Below are positions 35,496-43,141 of a DNA stretch of 64,000 nucleotides, in pieces. Position numbers and translations under genes: made by a program. Source of the DNA: Acidobacteriaceae bacterium (lineage in GTDB: Bacteria; Acidobacteriota; Terriglobia; Terriglobales; Acidobacteriaceae); NCBI GenBank assembly GCA_003134995.1, contig PLDC01000022.1, positions 1 through 64,000 on the forward strand, given 5' to 3'. Each line of letters starts with the position of its first letter. The first letter of the stretch is position 1. The notes below the pieces were generated by a model, which was not told the origin of the DNA, did no database searches, and was given only the letters and a program-made list of their open reading frames with translations.

Positions 35496-36383
35496 CTAGA
35501 AATAGCGCATGTTCTCGATATCGGCGATAAGTCCCGGACCAGTCGGATTCCATCCCAACTGCTTGCGAGTCTGAACGCTCGAGGCCGGAATATCCCATCC
35601 GATAAAGTGAGCGAGCCAGCCGAAATGCCCCGGAGCCTCTTCCGGCGTAAGAGACACGACCGGCACCTTCAACCCTTTGCCGACGACTTCGCAAATCTCT
35701 TTGACAGAGATGCCATCTTCAGCAACCGCGTGATAAGTGGCGCTCGCATCTTTCTCAAGCGCCAGCCGGTATAGCCGGGCAGTATCGAGGCGATGGGCCG
35801 CGGGCCAGCGATTGTGTCCATCGCCCACGTATGCGGCAACGCCCTTTCCGCGGGCGACTTGAATTGCATAGCTCACAAGGCCTTGCTTCCGCGTGTCGTG
35901 CACCTGAGGAAGGAGCACCACGATAACCCGGCCGCCGCGCGCCGCGATCGCGGCCGCAGCCTCTTCCGAAGCGGCCCGAGGCACCACCTTCGAACTAACT
36001 TTCGGATCGTTCTCAGTGGCGGGAACGCCTGGTTTCGGACTCGCCATCCCGGTTCCAGAGGTGACGGTCAACGGCCGCTGAGATCCCGCGAGCGCTGCTC
36101 CGAGAGTTTCGATCACGCGTCGATCTGCTTCGCAGTTCTCTACGAATTTTGAGAAGTCATGATTGAAGGCCGTGTGAATGACCGCATCCGACTTGGCTGC
36201 CCCGGCGCGCAGGCTTTCATGGTCTTCGAGATCGCCGCGATGCACCTCGGCCCCAGCTGCGGTAAGTGATTGGGCCCCCGCATCTGAGCGTGTCAGACCG
36301 AGCACCTGATGGCCCGCGCCAATGAGTTCCTGAACGATGGCAGAACCGATAAAACCTGTGGCACCCGTAAGAAATACCTTCAT
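35496..36383 (-). CDS. NAD(P)-dependent epimerase / extended SDR
   Basis: Protein of 295 residues with the Rossmann glycine pattern MKVFLTGATGFIGSAIV (GxxGxxG, 7-13), VLGLTRSDAG for the cofactor ribose, and HRGDLEDHESL. The typical catalytic YxxxK is not obvious; the segment after TSGTGMASP carries ASEEAAAAIAARGG instead. This resembles atypical or NmrA-like extended SDRs that bind NAD(P). It lies 43 bp after the aldo/keto reductase on the same strand, and both are divergent from a TetR regulator. The product probably acts on, or senses, a redox-active compound. Confidence 0.8.
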   Translation of the reverse strand: MKVFLTGATGFIGSAIVQELIGAGHQVLGLTRSDAGAQSLTAAGAEVHRGDLEDHESLRAGAAKSDAVIHTAFNHDFSKFVENCEADRRVIETLGAALAGSQRPLTVTSGTGMASPKPGVPATENDPKVSSKVVPRAASEEAAAAIAARGGRVIVVLLPQVHDTRKQGLVSYAIQVARGKGVAAYVGDGHNRWPAAHRLDTARLYRLALEKDASATYHAVAEDGISVKEICEVVGKGLKVPVVSLTPEEAPGHFGWLAHFIGWDIPASSVQTRKQLGWNPTGPGLIADIENMRYF

Positions 36384-36426
36384 AATTTTTCTCCTGATTG
36401 TCGATATGAACGACAGCCCTTGCCGG

Positions 36427-37311
36427 CTATGAATGCTGTTGCTGACCGATTGCATCGAGATCCGCAAGCACGTTGGCCGGAATCTGAAGCTTCGCAGCGG
36501 CAAGATTTTCGCGAAGATGCCCGACCGAAGATGTTCCTGGGATCAACAAAATATTGGGAGAGCGCTGCAGAAGCCACGCTAGCGCAACCTGCATGGGCGT
36601 CGCTTTCAACGTTGCCGCGGACGAATCGAGTGCCGTCGACTGTAACGGAGTGAAGCCTCCCAGCGGAAAAAATGGAACGTAAGCTATGCCTTGCCTGACA
36701 AGATCGCGAATGAACGCGTCATCGTTCCTGTGGGCCACGTTGTAGAAATTCTGCACGCACACGATCTCGGTAATCTTTTGTGCCTCCAGCAACTGCTTGG
36801 AAGTTACGTTGCTCAATCCGATATGACGAATCAGCCCCTGGCGCTTGAGTTCGGCAAGCGCCGTCAGCGGCTCCTCAATCGACGCCTCCGTCGGTTCCGT
36901 GATTCCGCCAACTCGAAGGTTGACCACATCAAGCGCGTTAAGGCCAAGATTCTTGAGGTTGTCGTGAACCGCGTCGATAAGGTCCTGTCGCGAGAGAGCA
37001 TGAATCCAGGACGTATCCGTACCGCGGCGAGCGCCAACCTTGGTGACGATCACAAGGCCATCCGCATAAGGATGCAGCGCCTGCTTAATAATTTGATTGG
37101 TCACATGCGGGCCGTAGTAATCGCTGGTATCAATGTGGTTCACGCCCGAATCCACTGCCTCGCGCAGAACAGCAACGGCGGCCTTGACGTCGCGGGGAGG
37201 TCCAAAGACACCGGGTCCGGCAAGCTGCATGGCGCCGTAGCCCATGCGGTTCAAAGTTGTCGATGTCTTGGGCAGAGTGAAGCTGCCGGCAGCACTAATC
37301 TGTTCAATCAT
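36427..37311 (-). CDS. Aldo/keto reductase
   Basis: Protein of 294 residues with the (beta/alpha)8 aldo/keto reductase fold. GVNHIDTSDYYGPHVTNQII carries the catalytic Asp and Tyr, VIVTKVGARRG the catalytic Lys, and GLIRHIGLSNVTSKQLLEAQKI the conserved strand. LLIPGTSSVGHLRENLAAAKLQI binds the NADPH phosphate. The catalytic His is replaced by an Arg-containing stretch (VVNLRVGG instead of the usual LHxxD-type), so activity may be altered. It forms a unit with the epimerase and is divergent from the TetR gene. Confidence 0.88.
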   Translation of the reverse strand: MIEQISAAGSFTLPKTSTTLNRMGYGAMQLAGPGVFGPPRDVKAAVAVLREAVDSGVNHIDTSDYYGPHVTNQIIKQALHPYADGLVIVTKVGARRGTDTSWIHALSRQDLIDAVHDNLKNLGLNALDVVNLRVGGITEPTEASIEEPLTALAELKRQGLIRHIGLSNVTSKQLLEAQKITEIVCVQNFYNVAHRNDDAFIRDLVRQGIAYVPFFPLGGFTPLQSTALDSSAATLKATPMQVALAWLLQRSPNILLIPGTSSVGHLRENLAAAKLQIPANVLADLDAIGQQQHS

Positions 37312-37370
37312 TTCGTTTTCTCCTTGCTACAATCATTGGATGAAGGATTCTTCAGGTTTGGACTTCGCAT

Positions 37371-38006
37371 ATGCCGGCTAGCGCACTCATTGCATTTGAA
37401 GCAAGAAAGACGCCCATTCAGGCAAGGTCGGCGGTCACGGTTGAGGCGATTTCCGAAGCCACTATTCAGGTTTTGCTGACCCACGGGGCAGAGCGATTCA
37501 CGACAACGCGGGTCGCCGCACGTGCCGGCGTTTCGGTGGGCACGCTGCATCAGTATTATCCCAACAAGCAAGCATTGCTCTTTGCGGTTTTAGAAAATCA
37601 CATGAATCATGTGGCAGAAACCGTTGAGGCCGCGTGCGAGAACGCGCGCATTAAGCCGCTAGCAGAAATGATTCGAGAGATGGTGGAGGCGTTCGTCGAC
37701 GCGAAGATGGAGCGCGCCGACATCTCCGGAGCGCTCTACCGAGTCTCGGCGAACATAGGTGGCCCCGCGTTGATCAAACGGATCAGTGAGCGGTTGCGAA
37801 AAGCCGTCGAGGCCATGCTACAAACAGCGCCCGATGCCAAGTTGCCGCCCGACAAATTCGCGATCGACACCATGCTTGCAGCGATGGCTGGAGCAATGCG
37901 TTCCCTGCTGGAGGCTGGGCCGTCACCGGGCGCGGTCCGTAAGTTGAGAGAGCAACTGGTGCTGCTTTGTCAGTCGTACATGATGGCCGCAACAAGCGTT
38001 AGATGA
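37371..38006 (+). CDS. TetR-family transcriptional regulator
   Basis: Protein of 211 residues. The N-terminal HTH is VEAISEATIQVLLTHGAERFTTTRVAARAGVSVGTLHQYYPNKQALLFAVL, the standard TetR DNA-binding domain (about residues 24-74). The C-terminal helical domain would bind a ligand. It is divergently transcribed from the aldo/keto reductase/epimerase pair across a 59-bp gap and most likely represses that pair and itself. A TACAAT box at 37328-37333 may be its -10 element. Confidence 0.9.
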   Translation: MPASALIAFEARKTPIQARSAVTVEAISEATIQVLLTHGAERFTTTRVAARAGVSVGTLHQYYPNKQALLFAVLENHMNHVAETVEAACENARIKPLAEMIREMVEAFVDAKMERADISGALYRVSANIGGPALIKRISERLRKAVEAMLQTAPDAKLPPDKFAIDTMLAAMAGAMRSLLEAGPSPGAVRKLREQLVLLCQSYMMAATSVR

Positions 38007-38087
38007 CCGATGGGCTCACTTTTAATTCTTGCCGGACTTCGTTTTTTGTTCGCCCAACAACTAATTCTGTGATAAAGATATATACCC

Positions 38088-38747
38088 ATGCGAAGAGCGG
38101 TCACTCACCTCAAGAAATCCGACCCCGTCATGCGCGCCATCATCAAGCGCATCGGGCCGTGCCGCATGCAGTTTTCGCCGCCGGAGTTTCACAGCCTCGC
38201 TGAGTCCATCGTCTACCAGCAACTGAACGGCAGGGCCGCGGAAACAATCTTCGCGCGCTTTGCCGCGCTGGCAGGCGATCCGGTGACGCCGGAGGGAATA
38301 CTTAAACTGAGCGACGAACAGATGCGCGCCGCGGGGTTGTCGAAACAAAAAGCGGCATACCTGAAAGACCTGGCGGCAAAGACATCGAGCGGGCATCTGG
38401 ATTTCACGCGCCTGCCCGACTTGCCCGATTTAGAAGTGGTTGAGCATCTTACTCAGGTGAAGGGCATCGGCGTTTGGACTGCGCAGATGTTTCTGATGTT
38501 CACGCTGAAGCGCGAGAACGTGCTCCCAACGGGCGACTTCGGCGTACGCATGGCCATGTGCAGGCACTATCTCGAAGTTCAACGTAAGAAGGCGGCGAAA
38601 AAATCTGCGGCCGCGAATAAAAAATCCAAGCAGAAGATCAAGCTGCCTACTCCAGAGCAGATGGAAAAAATCGCGAAGAGCTGGGAACCTTATCGCAGCG
38701 TGGCCTGCTGGTATTTGTGGCGCAGCCTGGACACCAAGACTCTCTAG
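38088..38747 (+). CDS. DNA-3-methyladenine glycosylase II (AlkA-type, HhH-GPD)
   Basis: Protein of 219 residues that removes alkylated bases from DNA. It has SLAESIVYQQLNGRAAETIFARF, the helix-hairpin-helix LTQVKGIGVWTAQMFLMF (121-138) and the catalytic Asp150 in LPTGDFGVRMAM, with the final WEPYRSVACWYLWR matching yeast MAG/AlkA proteins. A Lys/Ala-rich linker (about 165-185) is inserted before the last helix. The AlkA N-terminal domain is absent, as in the short Mag-type enzymes. Confidence 0.92.
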   Translation: MRRAVTHLKKSDPVMRAIIKRIGPCRMQFSPPEFHSLAESIVYQQLNGRAAETIFARFAALAGDPVTPEGILKLSDEQMRAAGLSKQKAAYLKDLAAKTSSGHLDFTRLPDLPDLEVVEHLTQVKGIGVWTAQMFLMFTLKRENVLPTGDFGVRMAMCRHYLEVQRKKAAKKSAAANKKSKQKIKLPTPEQMEKIAKSWEPYRSVACWYLWRSLDTKTL

Positions 38748-38797
38748 CCCCGCGCAAAGCACAAGCCTCTGTGCTTCTGCGGGGGCTCTGTGGTTAA

Positions 38798-39220
38798 ATG
38801 AATGCAATGGCTGATATCAAATTTCGCGTGTTGGTGGCGAAGCCGGGGCTCGATGGTCACGATCGCGGCGCCAAGGTGATTGCCCGCGCCTTGCGCGACG
38901 CTGGCATGGAAGTGATCTACACAGGCCTGCGACAGACTCCGGAGATGATTGTCAGCGCCGCGCTGCAGGAAGACGTTCAGGTGATTGGGCTCTCGATTCT
39001 TTCCGGCGCGCACAATGCCATCGTGCCGCGCGTGATGGACCTGCTGAAGCAGAACAAGATGGATGACGTTCTCGTGCTGGTAGGCGGCATCATTCCCGAT
39101 CAGGATATCGATGCGCTGAAGAAACTGGGCGTGGCCGCGATCTTCCAGCCGGGCACTGCCATGGATGACATCGTAAAATTCATCCGCGCCAATGCGAAGG
39201 GCGCAGGCGTTGCTAGCTGA
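38798..39220 (+). CDS. Methylmalonyl-CoA mutase, cobalamin-binding (small) subunit
   Basis: Protein of 140 residues forming the B12-binding domain. [23 protein letters not shown] holds the cobalt-ligand His21 in [27 protein letters not shown] and [28 protein letters not shown] complete the Rossmann-like fold. It should pair with the catalytic subunit at 31641-33440. The two-subunit form is common in archaea and many bacteria, but the subunit genes normally lie together; here several unrelated genes lie between them. The ATG at 38807 is an alternative start. Confidence 0.95.
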   Translation: MNAMADIKFRVLVAKPGLDGHDRGAKVIARALRDAGMEVIYTGLRQTPEMIVSAALQEDVQVIGLSILSGAHNAIVPRVMDLLKQNKMDDVLVLVGGIIPDQDIDALKKLGVAAIFQPGTAMDDIVKFIRANAKGAGVAS

Positions 39221-39231
39221 TCGCGAAAGAG

Positions 39232-39325
39232 CATTGGGTAATTTTGTAATTGAGTAATTTGGTGTTTAACAGCCCAGGCTTTTCAATCACTCAATCACAC
39301 AATTTCTCAATCACATTTTTCAATC
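39232..39325. repeat. Inverted pair of 8-bp arrays
   Basis: The left arm 39232-39268 consists of octamers TGGGTAAT, TTTGTAAT, TGAGTAAT and TTGGTGTT. The right arm 39282-39325 consists of TCAATCAC, TCAATCAC, ACAATTTC and TCAATCAC. The arms are near reverse complements with a short spacer. The structure sits between the B12 subunit stop and the next gene start. Confidence 0.8.
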
Positions 39326-39330
39326 CCTGC

Positions 39331-40062
39331 ATGCCCACTCCGAATCTCACAAGCATTCGCCAGCAACTTGATCGCACCGTTGGCCCCGCGCCCTGGTATT
39401 GGAAGACCTTCCCGTCATTTCAGTCGCTGTCTGGGCAGCGTTTCGTTTGGACTCATCATGGAGATCAAGGTCCCTTGGCGTATCTGATCACGCTGGCGCT
39501 TCAACAGGAGCCTGACCGGCCGCGCCTCGCGCTGAATACTTACTGCCGGCCGTTTCTCGTGTCGCCGCATTATCTGGGCATCTGGTGTCCGGAGGGGCGG
39601 AACATTCGGCTGACTAGTTTTGATCCGGATCAGCTTGAGGCCTTTGACCTGGCTGAGATTGCCGGATGGTTCAAGCAGTCTTCCGATCGCATCTACTCGA
39701 AAGCCGCGCCGGTCGCCGAGTTTGAGGTGCCGCTCACGCTGAGCCCCGGCATGCACAAGATCGAGGTGCCGCCGGAACTCGCGGGGCTTGATGAACTGAT
39801 CGTGCCTACGAGTTACAAGTCGATGTCGAATGACGAGCCGGCATTCGCGCTCTTCGTTCTCTACTTGCAGGCAGGGCTCGCGGAAGTGTTGCCGCAGAAG
39901 TGGTTCACCGCCTCGCAGTATGAAGTGGGCAAGCAATGGATTTCACGTGCCGCACGCGATGAGGAATCGCATCGCATCTTCGGAGAATGTTTTGGCGTGG
40001 GAAGTTTTTTGCTCGAGGAAGATGGATGCCGGCTGGCGGAGTGGGTGGAGAGGCGGTCTTAG
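39331..40062 (+). CDS. Conserved-looking protein of unknown function
   Basis: Soluble protein of 243 residues that I do not recognise. Features: QLDRTVGPAPWYWKTFPSFQSL, ALNTYCRPFLVSPHYLGIWCPEGRNIRLTSFDPDQLEAFDL, DRIYSKAAPVAEFEVPLTLSPGMHKIEVP and a helical end ALFVLYLQAGLAEVLPQKWFTASQYEVGKQWISRAARD. It has no signal peptide or membrane segment. Start ATG 39331 follows the repeat hairpin. The stop codon lies within a heptamer array that begins in its last three codons. Confidence 0.65.
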   Translation: MPTPNLTSIRQQLDRTVGPAPWYWKTFPSFQSLSGQRFVWTHHGDQGPLAYLITLALQQEPDRPRLALNTYCRPFLVSPHYLGIWCPEGRNIRLTSFDPDQLEAFDLAEIAGWFKQSSDRIYSKAAPVAEFEVPLTLSPGMHKIEVPPELAGLDELIVPTSYKSMSNDEPAFALFVLYLQAGLAEVLPQKWFTASQYEVGKQWISRAARDEESHRIFGECFGVGSFLLEEDGCRLAEWVERRS

Positions 40063-40103
40063 GTCTTGGGTGTTGGGTCTTAGGCTTCGGGCTTCGGGCT
40101 CGT
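40055..40103 (+). repeat. Heptamer array across stop codon (7 units)
   Basis: GGTCTTA, GGTCTTG, GGTGTTG, GGTCTTA, GGCTTCG, GGCTTCG and GGCTCGT follow without gaps. The TAG stop of the upstream gene (40060-40062) lies at the join of the first two units. Confidence 0.88.
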
Positions 40104-40114
40104 GAAATCGCTTG

Positions 40115-40134
40115 AATGTTCCAGTTGGAACATT
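40115..40134 (+). promoter_or_regulatory. 20-bp perfect palindrome
   Basis: AATGTTCCA, centre GT, TGGAACATT. This may be an operator. No gene is recognisable downstream on the plus strand. Confidence 0.4.
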
Positions 40135-40230
40135 TAAAAATGGCAAAAAGTTTTGGGTGTAAGTTGTTGATTCTTCGTGCCGAGTTTTGGGCGGGTCAAT
40201 GGAATCTTGGGGTTAGCCTGTGGAAGAAAT

Positions 40231-40297
40231 GTCTACTTTCGAGGGTATCCGATGTCTACTAAAGTAGACTTGACAGGCATGTGGTGTACTTTATAAG
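40231..40297 (+). promoter_or_regulatory. Orphan promoter with dyad operator
   Basis: A palindrome GTCTACT-AA-AGTAGAC (40254-40269), with an extra half-site GTCTACT at 40231, abuts a perfect TTGACA (40270-40275). TATAAG follows at 40292-40297 (16-bp spacing). The TAC-N4-GTA core resembles BlaI/MecI/CopY operators. No regulator gene follows. The remaining gap to 40512 holds only a 49-codon frame at 40395 with one CxxCG pair. Confidence 0.5.
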
Positions 40298-40512
40298 GTA
40301 CGCCATTTCAGAGCAGACGGGGACCCCTCGGGTCGGTGCCCGAAGTCTCGCATAGGCTGGCATTTCGCCGGCGAGTGCTGATTGTCGAACTTGCATGGGA
40401 GGGGCTCCAATTTCCTGCGCGGGGAACGCGAAGATCTGGGACCACTCAGTGTCCAAGCCATCGTGCGCGCAATGCGGATCGCATCTAATTATTCCTAGCC
40501 CTCGGCTGGCAA

Positions 40513-42129
40513 CTACTCCACGTCGGCGACTTTGCCGTCCTTAAATGTAACTTTCATGTTCTGGTACTTATAGATCTTCTTGGGGCCGAGGTCGACGATC
40601 ATATCCGGAGAACCGAGAATCGCTGTCACTTCGTCGATGGTCTGACCCAGGTTGATTGTCGGCGGTACTGTGGATGACGAAACCGCGGCTGAGGTCGATA
40701 CTGACACGGCCTCCTGCTGGGCCTGGGCGACCACCTCTTTTTCGGCTTGGCTGGCGTCGGCGAGTTGCTGGTTTACTTCTGTGGAGACGTTGATCTCGGG
40801 CGGCGGAGCATCTTTCGTGACTGTCGAATTGGTTCCGGGGGCCATGGCCGACGGCGGAACTGCAGGCAGTCCTCCCTGGCCTTGCTTGGTCTGAAGTTCT
40901 TGCAGACCCTGGTCGATGGTCTCGCGCATATCGTTCTGCATGTCCTGCAAGTCGGTGATGGCCACAGTGACCGTCCCGGACTTCGCACACTCGCGGCCGC
41001 CCTTGCTCGACAGCACTATTACATTCACCGATGTGGCGTCGGGCGCGGCAGGAGCGACCATGTTCAGGACATCGCCGTCGCTTAGCGGGCACTCGACGCC
41101 GGAGTTGTCTACTACGTCGAGAGGGCTGCCCACGACGAAGACGTGAGTCTTGTGATCGGATAGCAGCCGGGCGATTCCGCTGGAACTTGGGTCGGGATCC
41201 TGATTCTGGGCATTTTGTGTGGCTTCTTGATTTTCCAAGGCAAGCTGGTCTTTTACTTCCGCGGCGACCATGTCCTTCACTCCCGAGGTAAGCGCGGGAG
41301 TTCCGCTGGCGGCGGGTTGATCGGCTGGCGCGTCTCCGCTGGCTTGCTGCTCCTGGTACGACGCCGACAGATCAGAGGAAATCGTGTAATCGGTGAGCCA
41401 GAGCGAGGCCGAGGGATAAAACGGCGAAGGCGCGAAATAGAATCCGTAGTAGCCGTACCACGGATTGCCCGCCCAGCCCCAGGAATAGTTCGCGGGCCCG
41501 AACCACGGGTTGTAGGCCCATCCGTAGAAGCCTGGCGCGTAATAGAAGCCGGGGGCGTACACGTTCAGATACACGCCGCGGTAAGGGTACACGTTGTAAT
41601 AGCGGTTATAAGACCGGCCGTTGTAGAAGTAGGTGCGAGCGGCGTAGGCATGGCCGTTGTGCGTGTAGGAATGCTGGACATAGCTTGGGCCACCGCGCAC
41701 GGCGACGACTTGGGTGTTATTCGGGAGCGTCTTAGTGACGCGAGTGCTGCCGTTGAGGTTGTGGTGGATGTCGATGCCGCGTTGGGCGTTGTGGATGTCG
41801 CTTACCTTGCCACCGGGGCGAGTCACCACCGACCCGCCACTCTTGGTCGAAACGGACTTGCCACCGGGCGGTGGCTGGTGTCTGCCCGCAGGCGTATCCG
41901 GGTCAACGATGGCTCGTTTTGGAGGATTCACTGGGGACGGCTGTGGCGGGTGCTTGGGGCCCGTGGGCTTCGAACCTGCCGGTTTCTGTGACGGCTGTGC
42001 GACTTTCTCTGACGGCGGATTATCTTTTTTCTTATTGTTTTGAGCGAGCAGGAAGGCCGGCAAAAGCATCGCGAGGATTGCGGCCAGCAGAAAGAGGCAA
42101 TGACTGTTGTGGGCACATAGACGGCGCAT
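40513..42129 (-). CDS. Secreted low-complexity protein with aromatic-rich region and C-terminal module
   Basis: Protein of 538 residues that I do not recognise. After the signal peptide (LFLLAAILAMLLPAFLLAQ) comes a Pro/Lys-rich stretch, then STRVTKTLPNNTQVVAVRGG. A Tyr/Trp/Pro/Gly-rich region follows (NRYYNVYPYRGVYLNVYAPG to SASLWLTDYTI), a Gln-rich part, and a predicted beta part (THVFVVGSPLDVVDNSGVECPLSDGDVLNM). The last about 45 residues (INLGQTIDEVTAILGSPDMI to KVTFKDGKVADVE) recur at the end of the adjacent gene. They resemble BamE/OmlA-type modules (GxTxxxVxxxLGxP). Start 42129 follows a GGAG ribosome site. It is probably periplasmic or surface located. Confidence 0.75.
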   Translation of the reverse strand: MRRLCAHNSHCLFLLAAILAMLLPAFLLAQNNKKKDNPPSEKVAQPSQKPAGSKPTGPKHPPQPSPVNPPKRAIVDPDTPAGRHQPPPGGKSVSTKSGGSVVTRPGGKVSDIHNAQRGIDIHHNLNGSTRVTKTLPNNTQVVAVRGGPSYVQHSYTHNGHAYAARTYFYNGRSYNRYYNVYPYRGVYLNVYAPGFYYAPGFYGWAYNPWFGPANYSWGWAGNPWYGYYGFYFAPSPFYPSASLWLTDYTISSDLSASYQEQQASGDAPADQPAASGTPALTSGVKDMVAAEVKDQLALENQEATQNAQNQDPDPSSSGIARLLSDHKTHVFVVGSPLDVVDNSGVECPLSDGDVLNMVAPAAPDATSVNVIVLSSKGGRECAKSGTVTVAITDLQDMQNDMRETIDQGLQELQTKQGQGGLPAVPPSAMAPGTNSTVTKDAPPPEINVSTEVNQQLADASQAEKEVVAQAQQEAVSVSTSAAVSSSTVPPTINLGQTIDEVTAILGSPDMIVDLGPKKIYKYQNMKVTFKDGKVADVE

Positions 42130-42190
42130 GTGATTCTCTCCTGCCTGTTTGCGGGAATAATGTCTTGCCACGAGGAGACAACCAGTTCGG

Positions 42191-42961
42191 TTAATCGACA
42201 TCGGCGACCTTTCCGTTAACGAATGTCACTTTCATATCTGGATAGGAATCGATTTCCTTGGATCCGACCGTCGCCACCTTCTGCGGCTGGCCAAAGATCG
42301 CCACAACCTGATCCTTTGTCTGGCCCACCGTGATGGTCTTGGGTGGCGCTGGCGGCGTATCCGGCGGTGGTGGAGGGGGCGCGATGGGCGGAGGAGGAGT
42401 CTCCGCTGCTACGTTGGAAACGGAGTCGGGCGGTTCGGCGGTTACGACTTCCGCGATGTTTTTTATCAGGTCGTCGGGGTTCGGGATGGTGTGCTTCTGA
42501 AAGGGAAACTTGATTTGACCATAGTAGCGAACGTCGGCATAGGGGTCGCTGTAGACCATGATGATGACGCTGCCTTTCTCAACGGCGAGCGCGACGGCCC
42601 GAAATTTCTCGCCGGCTACGAACTTGCGCTGCGGAACGGTCTCGCAATTCACTCCCGGCTGTGCCAGTGATAAGGCCAGGCAATCGGCCTGTTTTTCGAG
42701 GAAGCCCCTTGAGAGCTTTCCGTCCTTGTAGGTGCTTGTTGGCGGAAACTTGGTGTCGACGCTCCACATCAACAATCCGTCCTTGTGCAGGGTAAGGGTG
42801 GAACCCGCGGCGACGATATCGGTCCTGTCGGCGGTTACTTTGGTCAACACAAATTCCGAGGCCAGCTTTTTCTGTATGTCGGCTTTGGGGTCCTGGCCGT
42901 GTAGCTTTGGCAGGGTTCCGGCCAAGATAAGGAATGCGGCGAAACGAAGCAGCTTTGGCAT
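42191..42961 (-). CDS. Secreted protein sharing the C-terminal module
   Basis: Protein of 256 residues: signal peptide (LRFAAFLILAGTLPKLHGQ), a first domain with FVLTKVTADRTDIVAAGSTLTLHKDGLLMW and VALAVEKGSVIIMVYSDPYADVRYYGQIKFPF, a Pro-rich linker, and a final module ITVGQTKDQVVAIFGQPQKV to MKVTFVNGKVADVD. The module is clearly homologous to the end of the downstream gene. It lies 61 bp upstream of that gene on the same strand, so they are likely co-expressed. Function unknown; the module is similar in pattern to BamE-like lipoprotein domains. Confidence 0.75.
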   Translation of the reverse strand: MPKLLRFAAFLILAGTLPKLHGQDPKADIQKKLASEFVLTKVTADRTDIVAAGSTLTLHKDGLLMWSVDTKFPPTSTYKDGKLSRGFLEKQADCLALSLAQPGVNCETVPQRKFVAGEKFRAVALAVEKGSVIIMVYSDPYADVRYYGQIKFPFQKHTIPNPDDLIKNIAEVVTAEPPDSVSNVAAETPPPPIAPPPPPPDTPPAPPKTITVGQTKDQVVAIFGQPQKVATVGSKEIDSYPDMKVTFVNGKVADVD

Positions 42962-43141
42962 GAAATCGCTCCTGGGAGTCGCGTATCTCGGGCCCGGTTC
43001 AGATTCAGTTGCGAAGTAGACTTCAGATCAGTAAACTTGGCAATCGGCAAGAGATGACAGGACGTGACATTTCCTGACATCTCCTTGCCGCTAGGCAGCG
43101 TCACCTTCCCCTAAGCAGTTCGGCCCCGGAAAACTTGAGTT

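Noticed and set aside
37312-37370. Full promoter pair for the TetR gene
   Set aside because: A TACAAT box is visible but no acceptable -35 element at normal spacing.
40395-40544. 49-codon frame with one CxxCG pair after the orphan promoter
   Set aside because: No ribosome site at normal distance, only one Cys pair, overlaps the end of the opposite gene; kept only as a note.
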